DNA of 64,000 nucleotides from Peribacillus sp. ACCC06369 (GTDB lineage Bacteria; Bacillota; Bacilli; Bacillales; DSM-1321): assembly GCF_030348945.1 (NCBI RefSeq), contig NZ_JAUCEN010000002.1:620001-684000 (forward strand), read 5' to 3'. Under the pieces are notes generated by a model that saw only the letters and a program-made list of their open reading frames with translations, was not told the DNA's origin and ran no database searches. A program made the translations under genes and the position numbers. Shown here piece by piece: positions 8,941 through 17,649 of this stretch. How positions within the stretch are numbered: the stretch's first letter is position 1; each line of letters starts with the position of its first letter.

Positions 8941-9216
8941 TTCAGACTGTAGACAAACTCGATGAAAATCGAGTTTGTCTATTTTTTATGAGTTGTACAA
9001 TTTGGCCGTTGATTTTCCACTCCAGGCACTCGCTTTCCGCGGGCGGTCGGGGAGCCTCCTCGGCTTTCGCCTGCGGGGTCTCCCCTAGACGCGCTTTTCC
9101 CGCAGGAGTCTCGTACCTTCCGTTCCAATCAACTTTGTCTTACCTTTTAGATAAACACTTTTGCCTGGAGTCATTTTTGTTTTAAAATAGAAGTATTAAA
9201 ACTTGAGGTGATGAGG

Positions 9217-10575
9217 ATGCTTTCTAAACATGATTCTATTCAGCGAGATCAACTTGAAATGATTACGTTAGATCAACTGGTGCCACTGAACCATTTGGTT
9301 CGTAAAATGGAGGCTGCCATTGACTTCACTTTCATTTATGACTTGGTGAAAGAGATGTATTCAGAGGTAGGACGCCCAAGTATTGATCCAGTTATTTTAG
9401 TTAAACTGACATTCATTCAATATACCTTCGGTATTCGTTCCATGCGTAAAACGATTGAAGAAGTTGAAACCAATATGGCTTACCGTTGGTTCTTAGGCTA
9501 TGGTTTCCATGATAAAGTACCTCATTTCTCTACGTTCGGGAAAAATTATGAGCGACGCTTTAAAGATACAGACCTGTTTGAACAGATTTTCTATCGCATT
9601 TTAATGACAGCTGCTAATAAAAAGTTAATAAGTGCTGAACACGTTTTCGTGGATTCCACACATGTGAAAGCCAGTGCGAATAAAAGGAAATTTGAAAAGA
9701 AAATCGTTCGTAAAGAAACACGAGCGTATCAAGGGCGTCTTCAAGAAGAAATCAATCAAGATCGTGAAAAACATGGAAAGAAGCCTTTTCCATCAGATAA
9801 ATTTGATAAAGAAGAGACCAAAGAGATTAAAGAAAGTACAACGGATTCTGAGAGTGGCTACTATGTGAAAGATGAACGAACAAAACAGTTTGCCTATTCA
9901 TTCCATGCGGCCGCAGACCGCAACGGTTTTGTATTGGGAACGATTGTAACACCTGGAAATATACATGACAGTCAGATCTTAGAGCCACTAGTTGAACAAG
10001 TGATTGAGAAAGTTGGAAAACCGGAAGCCGTTGCCGCAGATGCAGCTTATAAAACACCAGCGATTACAAGCTACCTATTTAACAAAGAAATCATACCGGC
10101 TTTACCTTATACACGTCCTCGCACCAAAGAAGGATTTTTCCGCAAACAGGACTATGTATACGATGAACATTTTGATTGTTACCTTTGTCCTTCGGGAGAG
10201 CTATTAAAGTACTCAACAACCAATAAAGAGGGCTATCGCGAGTATAAATCACCCAAACACACTTGTGCGACATGCTCATTTTTATCTCAGTGTACAGAAA
10301 GCAAAGACCATCAAAAAGTGGTGACACGGCATATTTGGCAAACACATGTGGAAGAAGCAGATCATCTGCGTCATCATCAAGATGTAAAAACTATATATGC
10401 GAAACGTAAAGAAACGATTGAGCGTGTATTCGCAGATGCAAAAGAAAAGCATGGTATGCGTTGGACAACTTTAAGGGGACTTAAAAAATTGTCGATGCAG
10501 GCGATGCTTACTTTCGCTGCCATTAATTTAAAGAAGATGGCCAATTGGACATGGCGAGGTCCAAAAATGGCCTAA
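9217..10575 (+). CDS. IS1182-family transposase
   Basis: This 452-residue protein has an N-terminal domain with VGRPSIDPVILVKLTFIQYT and MAYRWFLG, and a DDE RNase-H-like core: HVFVDSTHVKASANK (first Asp), EAVAADAAYKTP (second Asp) and RKETIERVFADAKEKHGM (Glu). A four-Cys zinc-finger-like insertion (YLCPSGE...CATCSFLSQC) is typical of IS1182 transposases. It is full length and appears intact. ATG 9217 follows GAGGTG; the GTG at 9208 lies in that ribosome site. Confidence 0.9.
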   Translation: MLSKHDSIQRDQLEMITLDQLVPLNHLVRKMEAAIDFTFIYDLVKEMYSEVGRPSIDPVILVKLTFIQYTFGIRSMRKTIEEVETNMAYRWFLGYGFHDKVPHFSTFGKNYERRFKDTDLFEQIFYRILMTAANKKLISAEHVFVDSTHVKASANKRKFEKKIVRKETRAYQGRLQEEINQDREKHGKKPFPSDKFDKEETKEIKESTTDSESGYYVKDERTKQFAYSFHAAADRNGFVLGTIVTPGNIHDSQILEPLVEQVIEKVGKPEAVAADAAYKTPAITSYLFNKEIIPALPYTRPRTKEGFFRKQDYVYDEHFDCYLCPSGELLKYSTTNKEGYREYKSPKHTCATCSFLSQCTESKDHQKVVTRHIWQTHVEEADHLRHHQDVKTIYAKRKETIERVFADAKEKHGMRWTTLRGLKKLSMQAMLTFAAINLKKMANWTWRGPKMA

Positions 10576-10635
10576 CATAGTGGGCTCGTAGAGCCCCAAT
10601 CTCCTAACTTCAGGCAAAAATTCAAAGGGAATCTC

Positions 10636-10674
10636 AAAAAGGGGTTCGGAATTTTTTAATTCCGAACCCCTTTT
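10636..10674. terminator. Terminator at the right end of the IS1182 element
   Basis: AAGGGGTTCGGAATT pairs with AATTCCGAACCCCTT around a T-rich loop and TTTTG follows. It probably stops transposase read-through and also insulates the element from outside transcription. Confidence 0.8.
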
Positions 10675-10688
10675 GTCTACAAACTGAA

Positions 10689-10706
10689 GCATTCTATATT
10701 GAATGC
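10689..10706. repeat. Right copy of the IS1182-element target duplication
   Basis: The copy is identical to 8923-8940. It holds the TAG stop of the minus-strand yczE-like gene (10694-10696) and serves as its terminator stem. Confidence 0.85.
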
Positions 10707-11338
10707 TTTTTATTTTTATCATAATTTGGTGATGTATTAGAGTGTGTTAATATCCGGTCTAATACTTTTTCAGTAAATGACATAAAGTAATTAAGTATAA
10801 GCCCCCCTAAACAAACGGTTAATAAAGTTCCAATGCCAATTGGTCCATTTAAAATCATTGCCATTATCAAGAATACGAGGTAAATGAATGTTCTCGAAAA
10901 AAATATATTTGTTCTAGTTAATTCTTGGATGATTAAAGTTAACCGGTCAACTGGAATCGGTGCAAAATTTGTGTGTAAATATGTTGCAGTTCCTAATCCT
11001 ACAAGAACTAAGCCGATTCCAAAACAAACAACTTTGCTGTACCATAGTTCAGGTGTTATCAAATTGTGCAATAAAAAAAGCCACGTATCAATACCAATAC
11101 CTGTTATAAATGCTGTTAACAACCCCAAAACTTCTGGTCTTTGTCTTTTTAAAAATGAATTACTACATATCAATATTAATGCTATTATTATTTCCCAACT
11201 ACCCACAGTAAGCCCCACATTTATGGACAGTCCTACTAAAAGTGCATCAAAAGGGGAAGTTCCAAGGTCTGATTGTATAGTGAAAGAGATACCAAGCGTT
11301 AATATTAAAATTCCTAATACATAAAAAACATACTTCAC
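10694..11338 (-). CDS. YczE/YyaS/YitT-family membrane protein
   Basis: This 214-residue protein has five or more hydrophobic spans. ILTLGISFTIQSDLGTSPFDAL near the N terminus and FAPIPVDRLTLIIQE in the middle are typical of the YczE/YyaS group. In B. subtilis, YczE is needed for surfactin production; the molecular role is unknown. GTG 11338 has AAAGGGG 9 bases upstream; an in-frame ATG at 11359 has no ribosome site. It is divergent from marR-paiAB with two MarR-type operator sites between them, so it is probably regulated with them. Confidence 0.8.
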   Translation of the reverse strand: MKYVFYVLGILILTLGISFTIQSDLGTSPFDALLVGLSINVGLTVGSWEIIIALILICSNSFLKRQRPEVLGLLTAFITGIGIDTWLFLLHNLITPELWYSKVVCFGIGLVLVGLGTATYLHTNFAPIPVDRLTLIIQELTRTNIFFSRTFIYLVFLIMAMILNGPIGIGTLLTVCLGGLILNYFMSFTEKVLDRILTHSNTSPNYDKNKKHSI

Positions 11339-11363
11339 TTTACTCGACCCCTTTATCATTATT

Positions 11364-11384
11364 TTTTTGTTGCAAACGCAACAA
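11364..11384. promoter_or_regulatory. MarR operator copy 1
   Basis: TTGTTGC (11367-11373) and GCAACAA (11378-11384) are a perfect inverted repeat with a 4-base centre, next to the start of the yczE-like gene. The same motif occurs at 11414-11433. Confidence 0.75.
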
Positions 11385-11413
11385 AGTTAAGTTAAATTTA
11401 ATATATGTCTATT

Positions 11414-11433
11414 TTATTGCATTTGCAACAAAA
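11414..11433. promoter_or_regulatory. MarR operator copy 2
   Basis: Read on the minus strand, TTTTGTTGCAAATGCAATAA matches copy 1 (TTTTGTTGCAAACGCAACAA) at 18 of 20 positions. It lies about 20 bases before the marR start. Two operators in one divergent intergenic region suggest that MarR controls both directions. Confidence 0.75.
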
Positions 11434-11454
11434 ATATGTACTAAGGAGTTAATT

Positions 11455-11907
11455 ATGAAGGAAATTCTTCGAGAAATAGGAATGATTGCAAGGGCATTGG
11501 ATTCTTTAAGTAATATAGAATTTAAAGAGCATGACCTTACAAAAGGGCAGTATTTGTACCTTGTGCGAATATGTGAAAACCCGGGAATCATTCAAGAAAA
11601 GTTAGCTGAGATGATAAAAGTAGATCGAACAACAGCAGCTCGTGCAATAAAAAAACTTGAAATTAATGGCTTTATTGAAAAGAAAGAAGATAAACATAAC
11701 AAAAAAATTAAAAAACTCTCTCCTACAGAGAAAGGGAAAAATGTTTATCCTTTTATAAAAAGAGAAAATGATTATTCCAATATTGTTGCATTAGAGGGAC
11801 TTTCCGAAAGAGAAATCGAAACCATTTTCAATCTTCTTCAAAGAGTAAGAAAAAATATAGAAAAAGACTGGGAATTTGTAAAAAAGGGAAACAAGAGAAA
11901 TTATTGA
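11455..11907 (+). CDS. MarR-family transcriptional regulator
   Basis: This 150-residue winged-helix protein has KVDRTTAARAIKKLEINGFI as recognition helix at about residues 56-75 and the wing EKKEDKHNKKIKKLSPTEKG. MarR repressors release DNA on binding small ligands. AAGGAG precedes the ATG. It is the first gene of an operon with paiA and paiB and lies divergent from the yczE-like gene, with its likely operators between them. Confidence 0.86.
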   Translation: MKEILREIGMIARALDSLSNIEFKEHDLTKGQYLYLVRICENPGIIQEKLAEMIKVDRTTAARAIKKLEINGFIEKKEDKHNKKIKKLSPTEKGKNVYPFIKRENDYSNIVALEGLSEREIETIFNLLQRVRKNIEKDWEFVKKGNKRNY

Positions 11908-11932
11908 TTATATAAAGGAGTGACATATTTAA

Positions 11933-12451
<519 letters not shown>

Positions 12452-12471
12452 CTTTTGAAGGGTGGATTATT

Positions 12472-13095
12472 ATGTATATTCCAAAATATTATAAAGTCAA
12501 AAATGTTGATGAAATTTGGGATTTTGTTAAAAAAAACTCTTTTGGCACGATTGTCACAACAGAACAAGGGAAACCGATTGCCACTCATTTGCCTTTGGGG
12601 TTAAATAAAAAAGGTGATGATTACTATATTACTGGGCATTTGGCTTATGGAAATCCTCAGTGGAGAACATTTGAAACCTGTGAAGATGTGCTTGTAATGT
12701 TTCAGGGATCAAACGCTTACATTTCTTCTTCTTGGTATGGGCATGAAGAAGTTCCAACATGGAATTATCAAGCCGTCCATGTATATGGTAAAGCAAGCAT
12801 TTTAGGGAAAGATGAATTAATAGAAGAATTAACAATAATGCTGGAAAAATATGAAGAAAATCGTGAAAATCCTGTTTTATGGGATAAACTTTCTCCTCAT
12901 CTCTTAGAAAGTGAACTGAAAGGCATAGTTGGATTTAAGATTAAGGTGGGAGACATTCAGGCTGCATATAAATTAAGTCAGAACCGAACTGAAACGGATT
13001 ATATTAACATCATTGATAAGCTACAAAATGAGGAAAATCCAAATTCGAAACAAATGGCAGAACTGATGGAAAAGAGATTGAAAAATCACATATAA
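12472..13095 (+). CDS. paiB: PaiB, FMN-binding negative transcriptional regulator family
   Basis: The 207-residue protein has the split-barrel flavin fold of PaiB: YIPKYYKVKNVDEIWDFVKKN at the N terminus, GKPIATHLPL, and WYGHEEVPTWNYQAVHVYGK. In B. subtilis, pai genes affect sporulation and degradative-enzyme expression; PaiB binds FMN-like cofactors. Whether it binds DNA is uncertain. AAGGGTGG precedes the ATG. Confidence 0.88.
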   Translation: MYIPKYYKVKNVDEIWDFVKKNSFGTIVTTEQGKPIATHLPLGLNKKGDDYYITGHLAYGNPQWRTFETCEDVLVMFQGSNAYISSSWYGHEEVPTWNYQAVHVYGKASILGKDELIEELTIMLEKYEENRENPVLWDKLSPHLLESELKGIVGFKIKVGDIQAAYKLSQNRTETDYINIIDKLQNEENPNSKQMAELMEKRLKNHI

Positions 13096-13139
13096 GCCCA
13101 ATTTTTATTTAACCCTCAGATGCAAGAATTAAAGAACGG

Positions 13140-13252
13140 AACGGAGCTGTCATATTGGCAACTTCTCTTCATTTATGAAAGATTGTACTTAAAGTAAGAG
13201 TGCGTTAGTTCAATTCGTTTGGGGCTGCTTATCGGCAGCTCCTTTTTTGATT
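13140..13252 (+). repeat. Composite intergenic repeat, degenerate, with terminator
   Basis: A worn hairpin (GGAGCTGTCATATTGGCAACTTCTC region) is followed by GATTGTACTTAAAGTAAGAG, GTGCGTTAGTTCAATTCG, and then GGGGCTGCTTATCGGCAGCTCC with a T tail. These are the leader, 5' module and terminator of the family. It lies behind paiB. Confidence 0.7.
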
Positions 13253-13341
13253 GCAGCAGGTGTTGCAAGCTCTAAAGTGAATTTTTTAAATTGGCCAAAC
13301 TAGTGGTATCGATAGATCCTTCAAAGTTTATTTAAAAAAAG

Positions 13342-13392
13342 TTGACAAAGTCCACTAATCACACTAAAGTATTAGTGGATAAAGTCCACTAA
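13342..13392 (+). promoter_or_regulatory. SigmaA promoter overlapped by a MarR operator
   Basis: TTGACA (13342-13347) and TAAAGT (13365-13370) are separated by 17 bases. TCCACTAAT (13351-13359) lies in the spacer and its inverse ATTAGTGGA (13371-13379) follows the -10 box; a third half-site TCCACTAA is at 13385-13392. The operator therefore covers the promoter core, which means simple autorepression by the gene at 13407. Confidence 0.85.
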
Positions 13393-13406
13393 AAAGGAAG
13401 TCTACA

Positions 13407-13850
13407 ATGAATATAAATAAAAATACCATTGCTGATATACGGCAATTCAATAGATTTTATACGAATATACTTGGTGTATTGGATAAGCATATTTTGGATA
13501 CCGGATATTCTTTCACTGAGGCACGGGTAATTTTAGAAATCGGTTTGATGGAGCAGTGTATAGCAAATAATTTAGTTGATAAACTGGAAATTGATCGCAG
13601 CTATATGAGCAGAATAATTAACAAGTTAAGTAAAGATGGACTTGTTATGAAGGAAAACTCGACCTTGGATAACAGAACTAGCCTGATTCAGTTGACTCCT
13701 GAAGGGATGACACTTTTTAACCAGCTTAATGAAAAATCCGATGAACAAATAGTGAGGTTATTCCAAGGATTATCACAAAATGATATAAAAGAAATCCATG
13801 CTTCTATGATGTTCATTCAGAAGAAATTGGATAGTTTGGGGAGGATATAG
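13407..13850 (+). CDS. MarR-family repressor of the aldolase-alaX operon
   Basis: This 147-residue winged-helix protein has LEIDRSYMSRIINKLSKDGL as recognition helix and NRTSLIQLTPEGMTLFNQL as wing. It ends one base before the aldolase ATG (TAGG-ATG). The operator half-sites overlap its own promoter. The ligand is unknown; an amino acid or amino-acid analogue is the natural guess from the downstream genes. Confidence 0.86.
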   Translation: MNINKNTIADIRQFNRFYTNILGVLDKHILDTGYSFTEARVILEIGLMEQCIANNLVDKLEIDRSYMSRIINKLSKDGLVMKENSTLDNRTSLIQLTPEGMTLFNQLNEKSDEQIVRLFQGLSQNDIKEIHASMMFIQKKLDSLGRI

Positions 13851-13851
13851 G

Positions 13852-14928
13852 ATGATACGTTTTGAAAATGATTATACAGAAGGTGCTCATAAGCGAATTC
13901 TTAAACGATTAATAGAAACCAATGAAGAACAAACACCCGGGTATGGAGTGGATGAACACTGTGAAAAAGCGAGAGCTTACATTCGAAAAGAGTGTGATGC
14001 TGCGAATGCCGATATACACTTTTTAGTAGGAGGAACACAAACGAATACAACTATCATCGCTTCAATTTTGCGGCCGCATCAAGGTGCAGTGGCTGCAATT
14101 ACCGGTCATATCGCAGTACATGAAACAGGAGCTATTGAAGCCACTGGTCATAAAATACTTACTTTACCGAGTGATGATGGGAAAATTGAAGCTGAACAGG
14201 TGAAAGAATTATATGATGCTCACTGGAATGATGTTACTCATGAGCATATGGTACAGCCAGGCTTGGTTTATATTTCTAACCCTACAGAAAATGGAACGAC
14301 TTATAGTAAAGCCGAATTGGAAGCATTAAGTAAAGTTTGCCGCGAATGTGGTTTGCCATTGGTATTGGATGGCGCTAGATTAGGGTATGGTTTGGCTTCA
14401 ATAGACAGCGATTTAACCTTGGCGGATATTGCAAGGCTTTGTGATGTGTTCTATATAGGGGGGACGAAAATTGGTGCAATGTTTGGTGAAGCGGTAGTCA
14501 TCATGAATGATGCCCTGAAAAAGGATTTCCGATATTTCATTAAGCAAAAGGGAGGATTACTGGCTAAAGGAAGACTTTTGGGAATCCAGTTTGAAACCTT
14601 ATTTGAAGATGGCTTATACTATGAAATTTCTAATCATGCCGTGGAAATGTCAATCATGATTCGAGAAGCGTTTGTTGAAAATGGATTTTCATTACGATAT
14701 GATTCTACATCGAATCAGCAGTTTCCCATTTTACCGGAAGATGTAATTTTGGAATTAGGCAAAAAGTATTCATTCTCCTTCTGGGAAAAAGTCGATGCTA
14801 CACACAGTGCTGTGAGATTTTGTACTAGTTGGGCTACGAAAAAAGAACATGTTGAAATGCTGGTAGAGGATATCAAAGCAACTAAAGGAGAAAAAAATGG
14901 CCTCGATAGAGTTATATTTAGAGAATAG
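13852..14928 (+). CDS. Threonine-aldolase-family PLP lyase
   Basis: This 358-residue fold-type I PLP enzyme has FLVGGTQTNTTIIASILRPH near the cofactor phosphate, LPLVLDGARLGYG with the PLP-contacting Asp, and FYIGGTKIGAMFGEA with the Schiff-base Lys. These match the beta-eliminating-lyase/L-threonine aldolase group, which cleave beta-hydroxy amino acids to glycine and an aldehyde. The reading frame overlaps alaX by 32 bases, so the two are tightly coupled. The exact substrate could be threonine, allo-threonine or a hydroxy analogue. Confidence 0.85.
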   Translation: MIRFENDYTEGAHKRILKRLIETNEEQTPGYGVDEHCEKARAYIRKECDAANADIHFLVGGTQTNTTIIASILRPHQGAVAAITGHIAVHETGAIEATGHKILTLPSDDGKIEAEQVKELYDAHWNDVTHEHMVQPGLVYISNPTENGTTYSKAELEALSKVCRECGLPLVLDGARLGYGLASIDSDLTLADIARLCDVFYIGGTKIGAMFGEAVVIMNDALKKDFRYFIKQKGGLLAKGRLLGIQFETLFEDGLYYEISNHAVEMSIMIREAFVENGFSLRYDSTSNQQFPILPEDVILELGKKYSFSFWEKVDATHSAVRFCTSWATKKEHVEMLVEDIKATKGEKNGLDRVIFRE

Positions 14929-15616
14929 TTATCTAAAAGAATGTTCGGCAAATATTGTTTCCATACAAGATCGATTTGTTGTGTTTAATCAAACGATTTT
15001 TTATCCAGGTGGCGGTGGGCAGCCTTGTGACCGAGGGTTTATTAAACAAGGTGATGAAACCTATAAAATAGTAACAGTCAAAAAAATAGATGGTGAAATA
15101 ATTCATGAACTAGAACGTCCATTACAGGAAATTAATCAAACAGTAGAGATGCAAATTGACTGGTCCTGGCGGTTTCAGAATATGAAGTACCACACATTAT
15201 TGCATGTCATTTCAGGTTATTTATTTCAACATTACAATGCTTTAGCTACAAGCAGTCAAATTGAAAAAGATCATGCGAGATTAGAGCTGTCTTTTTCTCC
15301 TGAAATAATGGAAGAAATACCATTTGAATCATTAGAACAATCGATAAAGAAGATACTGGCACACCCCCATAATGTTTACGCGAAAACAATTAGCAGGACT
15401 GAAGCAGAGCAAAAAGAAGGGTTCATTAAAACGGTCATTAATTTACTTCCAGCCTCTCTTAACCAAATTCGAATCGTTCAAATAAATGATATTGATGAGC
15501 AAGCATGTGGCGGAACCCATGTTAACAACACAAATGAAATTAAAGACTTTTCCATTATGAAGATTCAACAAAAAGGTCCCACGAAAAAAAGGATTAAAAT
15601 TAAACTATTGGATTAA
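14897..15616 (+). CDS. AlaX-type trans-editing alanyl-tRNA hydrolase
   Basis: This 239-residue stand-alone editing domain has the first zinc/tRNA motif HTLLHVISGYLFQ and the second motif QACGGTHVNNT; His, His and Cys are the expected metal ligands. An N-terminal beta-barrel part with FYPGGGGQPCDRG makes it an AlaX-M-type protein. It hydrolyses mischarged tRNA-Ala (Ser, Gly). It begins inside the aldolase gene. The pairing of an aldolase that makes glycine from beta-hydroxy amino acids with an enzyme that clears Ser/Gly-tRNA-Ala suggests defence against amino-acid stress. Confidence 0.88.
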   Translation: MASIELYLENSYLKECSANIVSIQDRFVVFNQTIFYPGGGGQPCDRGFIKQGDETYKIVTVKKIDGEIIHELERPLQEINQTVEMQIDWSWRFQNMKYHTLLHVISGYLFQHYNALATSSQIEKDHARLELSFSPEIMEEIPFESLEQSIKKILAHPHNVYAKTISRTEAEQKEGFIKTVINLLPASLNQIRIVQINDIDEQACGGTHVNNTNEIKDFSIMKIQQKGPTKKRIKIKLLD

Positions 15617-15940
15617 GTTCCACTATCCCTTCTTTTTATCGGAAATTTACTAATATAAACATATTTAAGCACCGGACAGGGTATTTTCATTAACTGGTGC
15701 TCAATCTAATAATGAAGGTTATGCAAAAGTCGTGGCAGAGGTTAGCTGTTTAATTAAAATGAATTGTTTGTTAATATATAAGCTAAATGAAAAAGAGTAT
15801 ACAATTCGTGACGAATGAATTGTGCAATAGAATTATTCTTAATAGAATTTGGTCTTAAACCGACGAGGGTAAAAGGGAATTGGAGCAGGTTGACGAAAGT
15901 ATGGCTGGGAAATTTCTTGAGAGAAAAGGAGACATTAATA

Positions 15941-16234
15941 ATGACAATTTCAAAAAAAACTTTAAGGACTTGCGACGAAGGACACAAATACTATAAATCC
16001 AGCGACTGTCCGACCTGCCCGGTTTGTGAGCAAGAACGCAATCCTGAAGACGGATTTCTTTCATTACTCTCGGCACCAGCCAGACGAGCATTGGAACACA
16101 ATGGGGTAACCTCTTTACAACAGCTAACAAAATATAGTGAAAAAGAGATATTGAAATTTCATGGTATGGGACCAGCTTCTTTACCAAAACTAAGGGCTGC
16201 TTTGGAGACAAATGGGTTATCATTCAAAAATTAA
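15941..16234 (+). CDS. RNA polymerase alpha-CTD-like small protein
   Basis: The 97-residue protein has an N-terminal zinc-ribbon-like part (CDEGHKYYKSSDCPTCPVCEQ, four Cys) and a C-terminal helix-hairpin-helix: LLSAPARRALEHNGVTSLQQL then EKEILKFHGMGPASLPKLRAAL. That is the fold of the RNA polymerase alpha C-terminal domain. It may bind DNA or polymerase; no function is established. ATG 15941 with AAAAGGAG 9 bases upstream is chosen over an in-frame ATG at 15815. The gap before it (15617-15814) shows a weak hairpin and a possible gene relic. Confidence 0.75.
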   Translation: MTISKKTLRTCDEGHKYYKSSDCPTCPVCEQERNPEDGFLSLLSAPARRALEHNGVTSLQQLTKYSEKEILKFHGMGPASLPKLRAALETNGLSFKN

Positions 16235-16398
16235 ACACAAGAATGAGTAAACTTACAGGAATGCATTTGAGCATATTTCAAGTTCTTCCTCAAGTCACAG
16301 GGGCATTACGTCAATAAGGGATTAGGAACATCGATCATTCCTGAATTTTATGGACACCCTCCTTGTTAAAACTCTAAAAAGTGAGGTAATGAAAAATC

Positions 16399-17319
16399 AT
16401 GAGTTCCTATACTCCCTATTTTGAATTCAATCGAAAAAAGTGGGCATCTTTACGAAACCATACTCCTCTTCCTTTAACTGAAGAAGAATTGGATAACTTA
16501 AAAGGAATAAATGAAGAAATATCCATTCAGGAAGTGGAAGAGGTTTATTTGCCCTTGACCCGTTTAATTAATTTATATGTCGAAGCTTCTCAGCAGCTTA
16601 ACACGGCTACATCTTCCTTTCTGAAAACTAATGCAAAAAAAGTACCGTATATCATTGGAATTGCAGGGAGTGTTGCTGTAGGAAAGAGTACGACAGCAAG
16701 GTTACTTCAGACATTATTATCTAGATGGGATAATCATAGAAACGTAGGTCTTGTCACTACAGATGGTTTTTTGTACTCAAATGATTTCTTAGAAGAAAAA
16801 GGACTGATGAAACGAAAAGGGTTTCCTGAAAGTTATGATACTCAAAAACTAATTAATGTTATCGGAGATGTAAAAGTAGGAAAAAATAAAGTGGAAGTTC
16901 CAATCTACTCACATTTGACGTACGATATTTTGCCAAATGAAATCCAGACCATCTGTAATCCTGATATTTTAATAGTGGAAGGTGTTAATGTTCTTCAAGT
17001 TGACAAAGAAAATCAAGTATTCGTCAGTGACCTTTTTGATTTTTCACTCTATGTTGATGCAGACGTACCCGACATTGAACGGTGGTATGTTGAAAGGTTT
17101 CTTCTACTTCAAAAGACAGCGTTCCAAAGGCCCGAATCGTACTTTCATCGTTACACTAATTTGTCTAAAGAAGATACCATTAAATTAGCGACTCAAATTT
17201 GGGAAGAAATTAATTTGAAAAATTTACATGAAAATATACTTCCGACAAAAGGACGGGCCAATCTAGTTTTAAAAAAAGGATCAGATCATAAGGTTGAAAA
17301 TATACATTTGCGAAAATGA
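16399..17319 (+). CDS. coaA: Type I pantothenate kinase
   Basis: This 306-residue kinase carries the P-loop [42 protein letters not shown] and [13 protein letters not shown], the full CoaA signature. It phosphorylates pantothenate in the first step of CoA synthesis and is feedback-inhibited by CoA in the family. Length is normal. A weak ribosome site (GAGGT) lies 11 bases upstream. The 160 bases before it contain a module that resembles the composite repeat (CAGGGGCATTACGTCAATAA). Confidence 0.92.
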   Translation: MSSYTPYFEFNRKKWASLRNHTPLPLTEEELDNLKGINEEISIQEVEEVYLPLTRLINLYVEASQQLNTATSSFLKTNAKKVPYIIGIAGSVAVGKSTTARLLQTLLSRWDNHRNVGLVTTDGFLYSNDFLEEKGLMKRKGFPESYDTQKLINVIGDVKVGKNKVEVPIYSHLTYDILPNEIQTICNPDILIVEGVNVLQVDKENQVFVSDLFDFSLYVDADVPDIERWYVERFLLLQKTAFQRPESYFHRYTNLSKEDTIKLATQIWEEINLKNLHENILPTKGRANLVLKKGSDHKVENIHLRK

Positions 17320-17479
17320 TAATTTTAGTTAATAATCAAGTCGATGCTATATCAATGAATAAGGAAACAGGTATTTGTACCGTAATTATAAATTAAAGAA
17401 CAAATACGAAATAACTGTGAAGAGTTACTGGAACAAGCTTCTTCTTGACATACTCTATAGTGTTAATTAAATATAGATA

Positions 17480-17556
17480 TAGATTGTGAAGAAATGTACT
17501 TAAAGTAAAGAGTGCTTAAGTTGAAGACGGAGTTGCGACGCAGCTCTTTTTTCACG
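17480..17556 (+). repeat. Composite intergenic repeat with terminator
   Basis: AGATTGTGAAGAAATGTACT leader, TAAAGAGTGCTTAAGTTGAA (5' module), then GGAGTTGCGACGCAGCTC with T6. The 3' module is lost. The remaining gap (17320-17649) is AT-rich and without a gene. Confidence 0.72.
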
Positions 17557-17649
17557 TAAAAGAACAGACATGTTACTATAGTAGAGGAGAGCCTGATTTT
17601 ATATTATCTGAGGTAAGCATATCTTATTCATCAAAGGAGTTTATTCATC

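Larger units (their letters stand above)
8941..10688 (+). mobile_element. IS1182-family insertion sequence (1748 bp)
   Basis: The ends are inverted repeats: left TTCAGACTGTAGACAAA and right (reverse strand) TTCAGTTTGTAGACAAA, 15 of 17 matching. An 18-bp direct duplication flanks both ends. The element carries one transposase gene, a small hairpin just inside the left end (CAAACTCGATGAAAATCGAGTTTG region) and a strong terminator hairpin just inside the right end. It interrupts the terminator behind the minus-strand yczE-like gene without damaging that gene. Confidence 0.9.

Noticed and set aside
8937..9185. 82-codon frame at the left end of the IS1182 element
   Set aside because: It overlaps the inverted end and noncoding leader, has no ribosome site and low-complexity content.
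10884..11324. 146-codon plus-strand frame opposite the yczE-like gene
   Set aside because: It is the shadow of the membrane-protein gene; the minus-strand product has the family motifs and this one has none.
15700..15814. Stretch NNEGYAKVVAEVSCLIK resembling a chemotaxis-receptor segment
   Set aside because: Too short and without a start or adjacent matching sequence; kept only as a possible relic.
15855..16223. 122-codon minus-strand frame opposite the alpha-CTD-like gene
   Set aside because: No ribosome site, and the plus-strand product has a recognisable fold.
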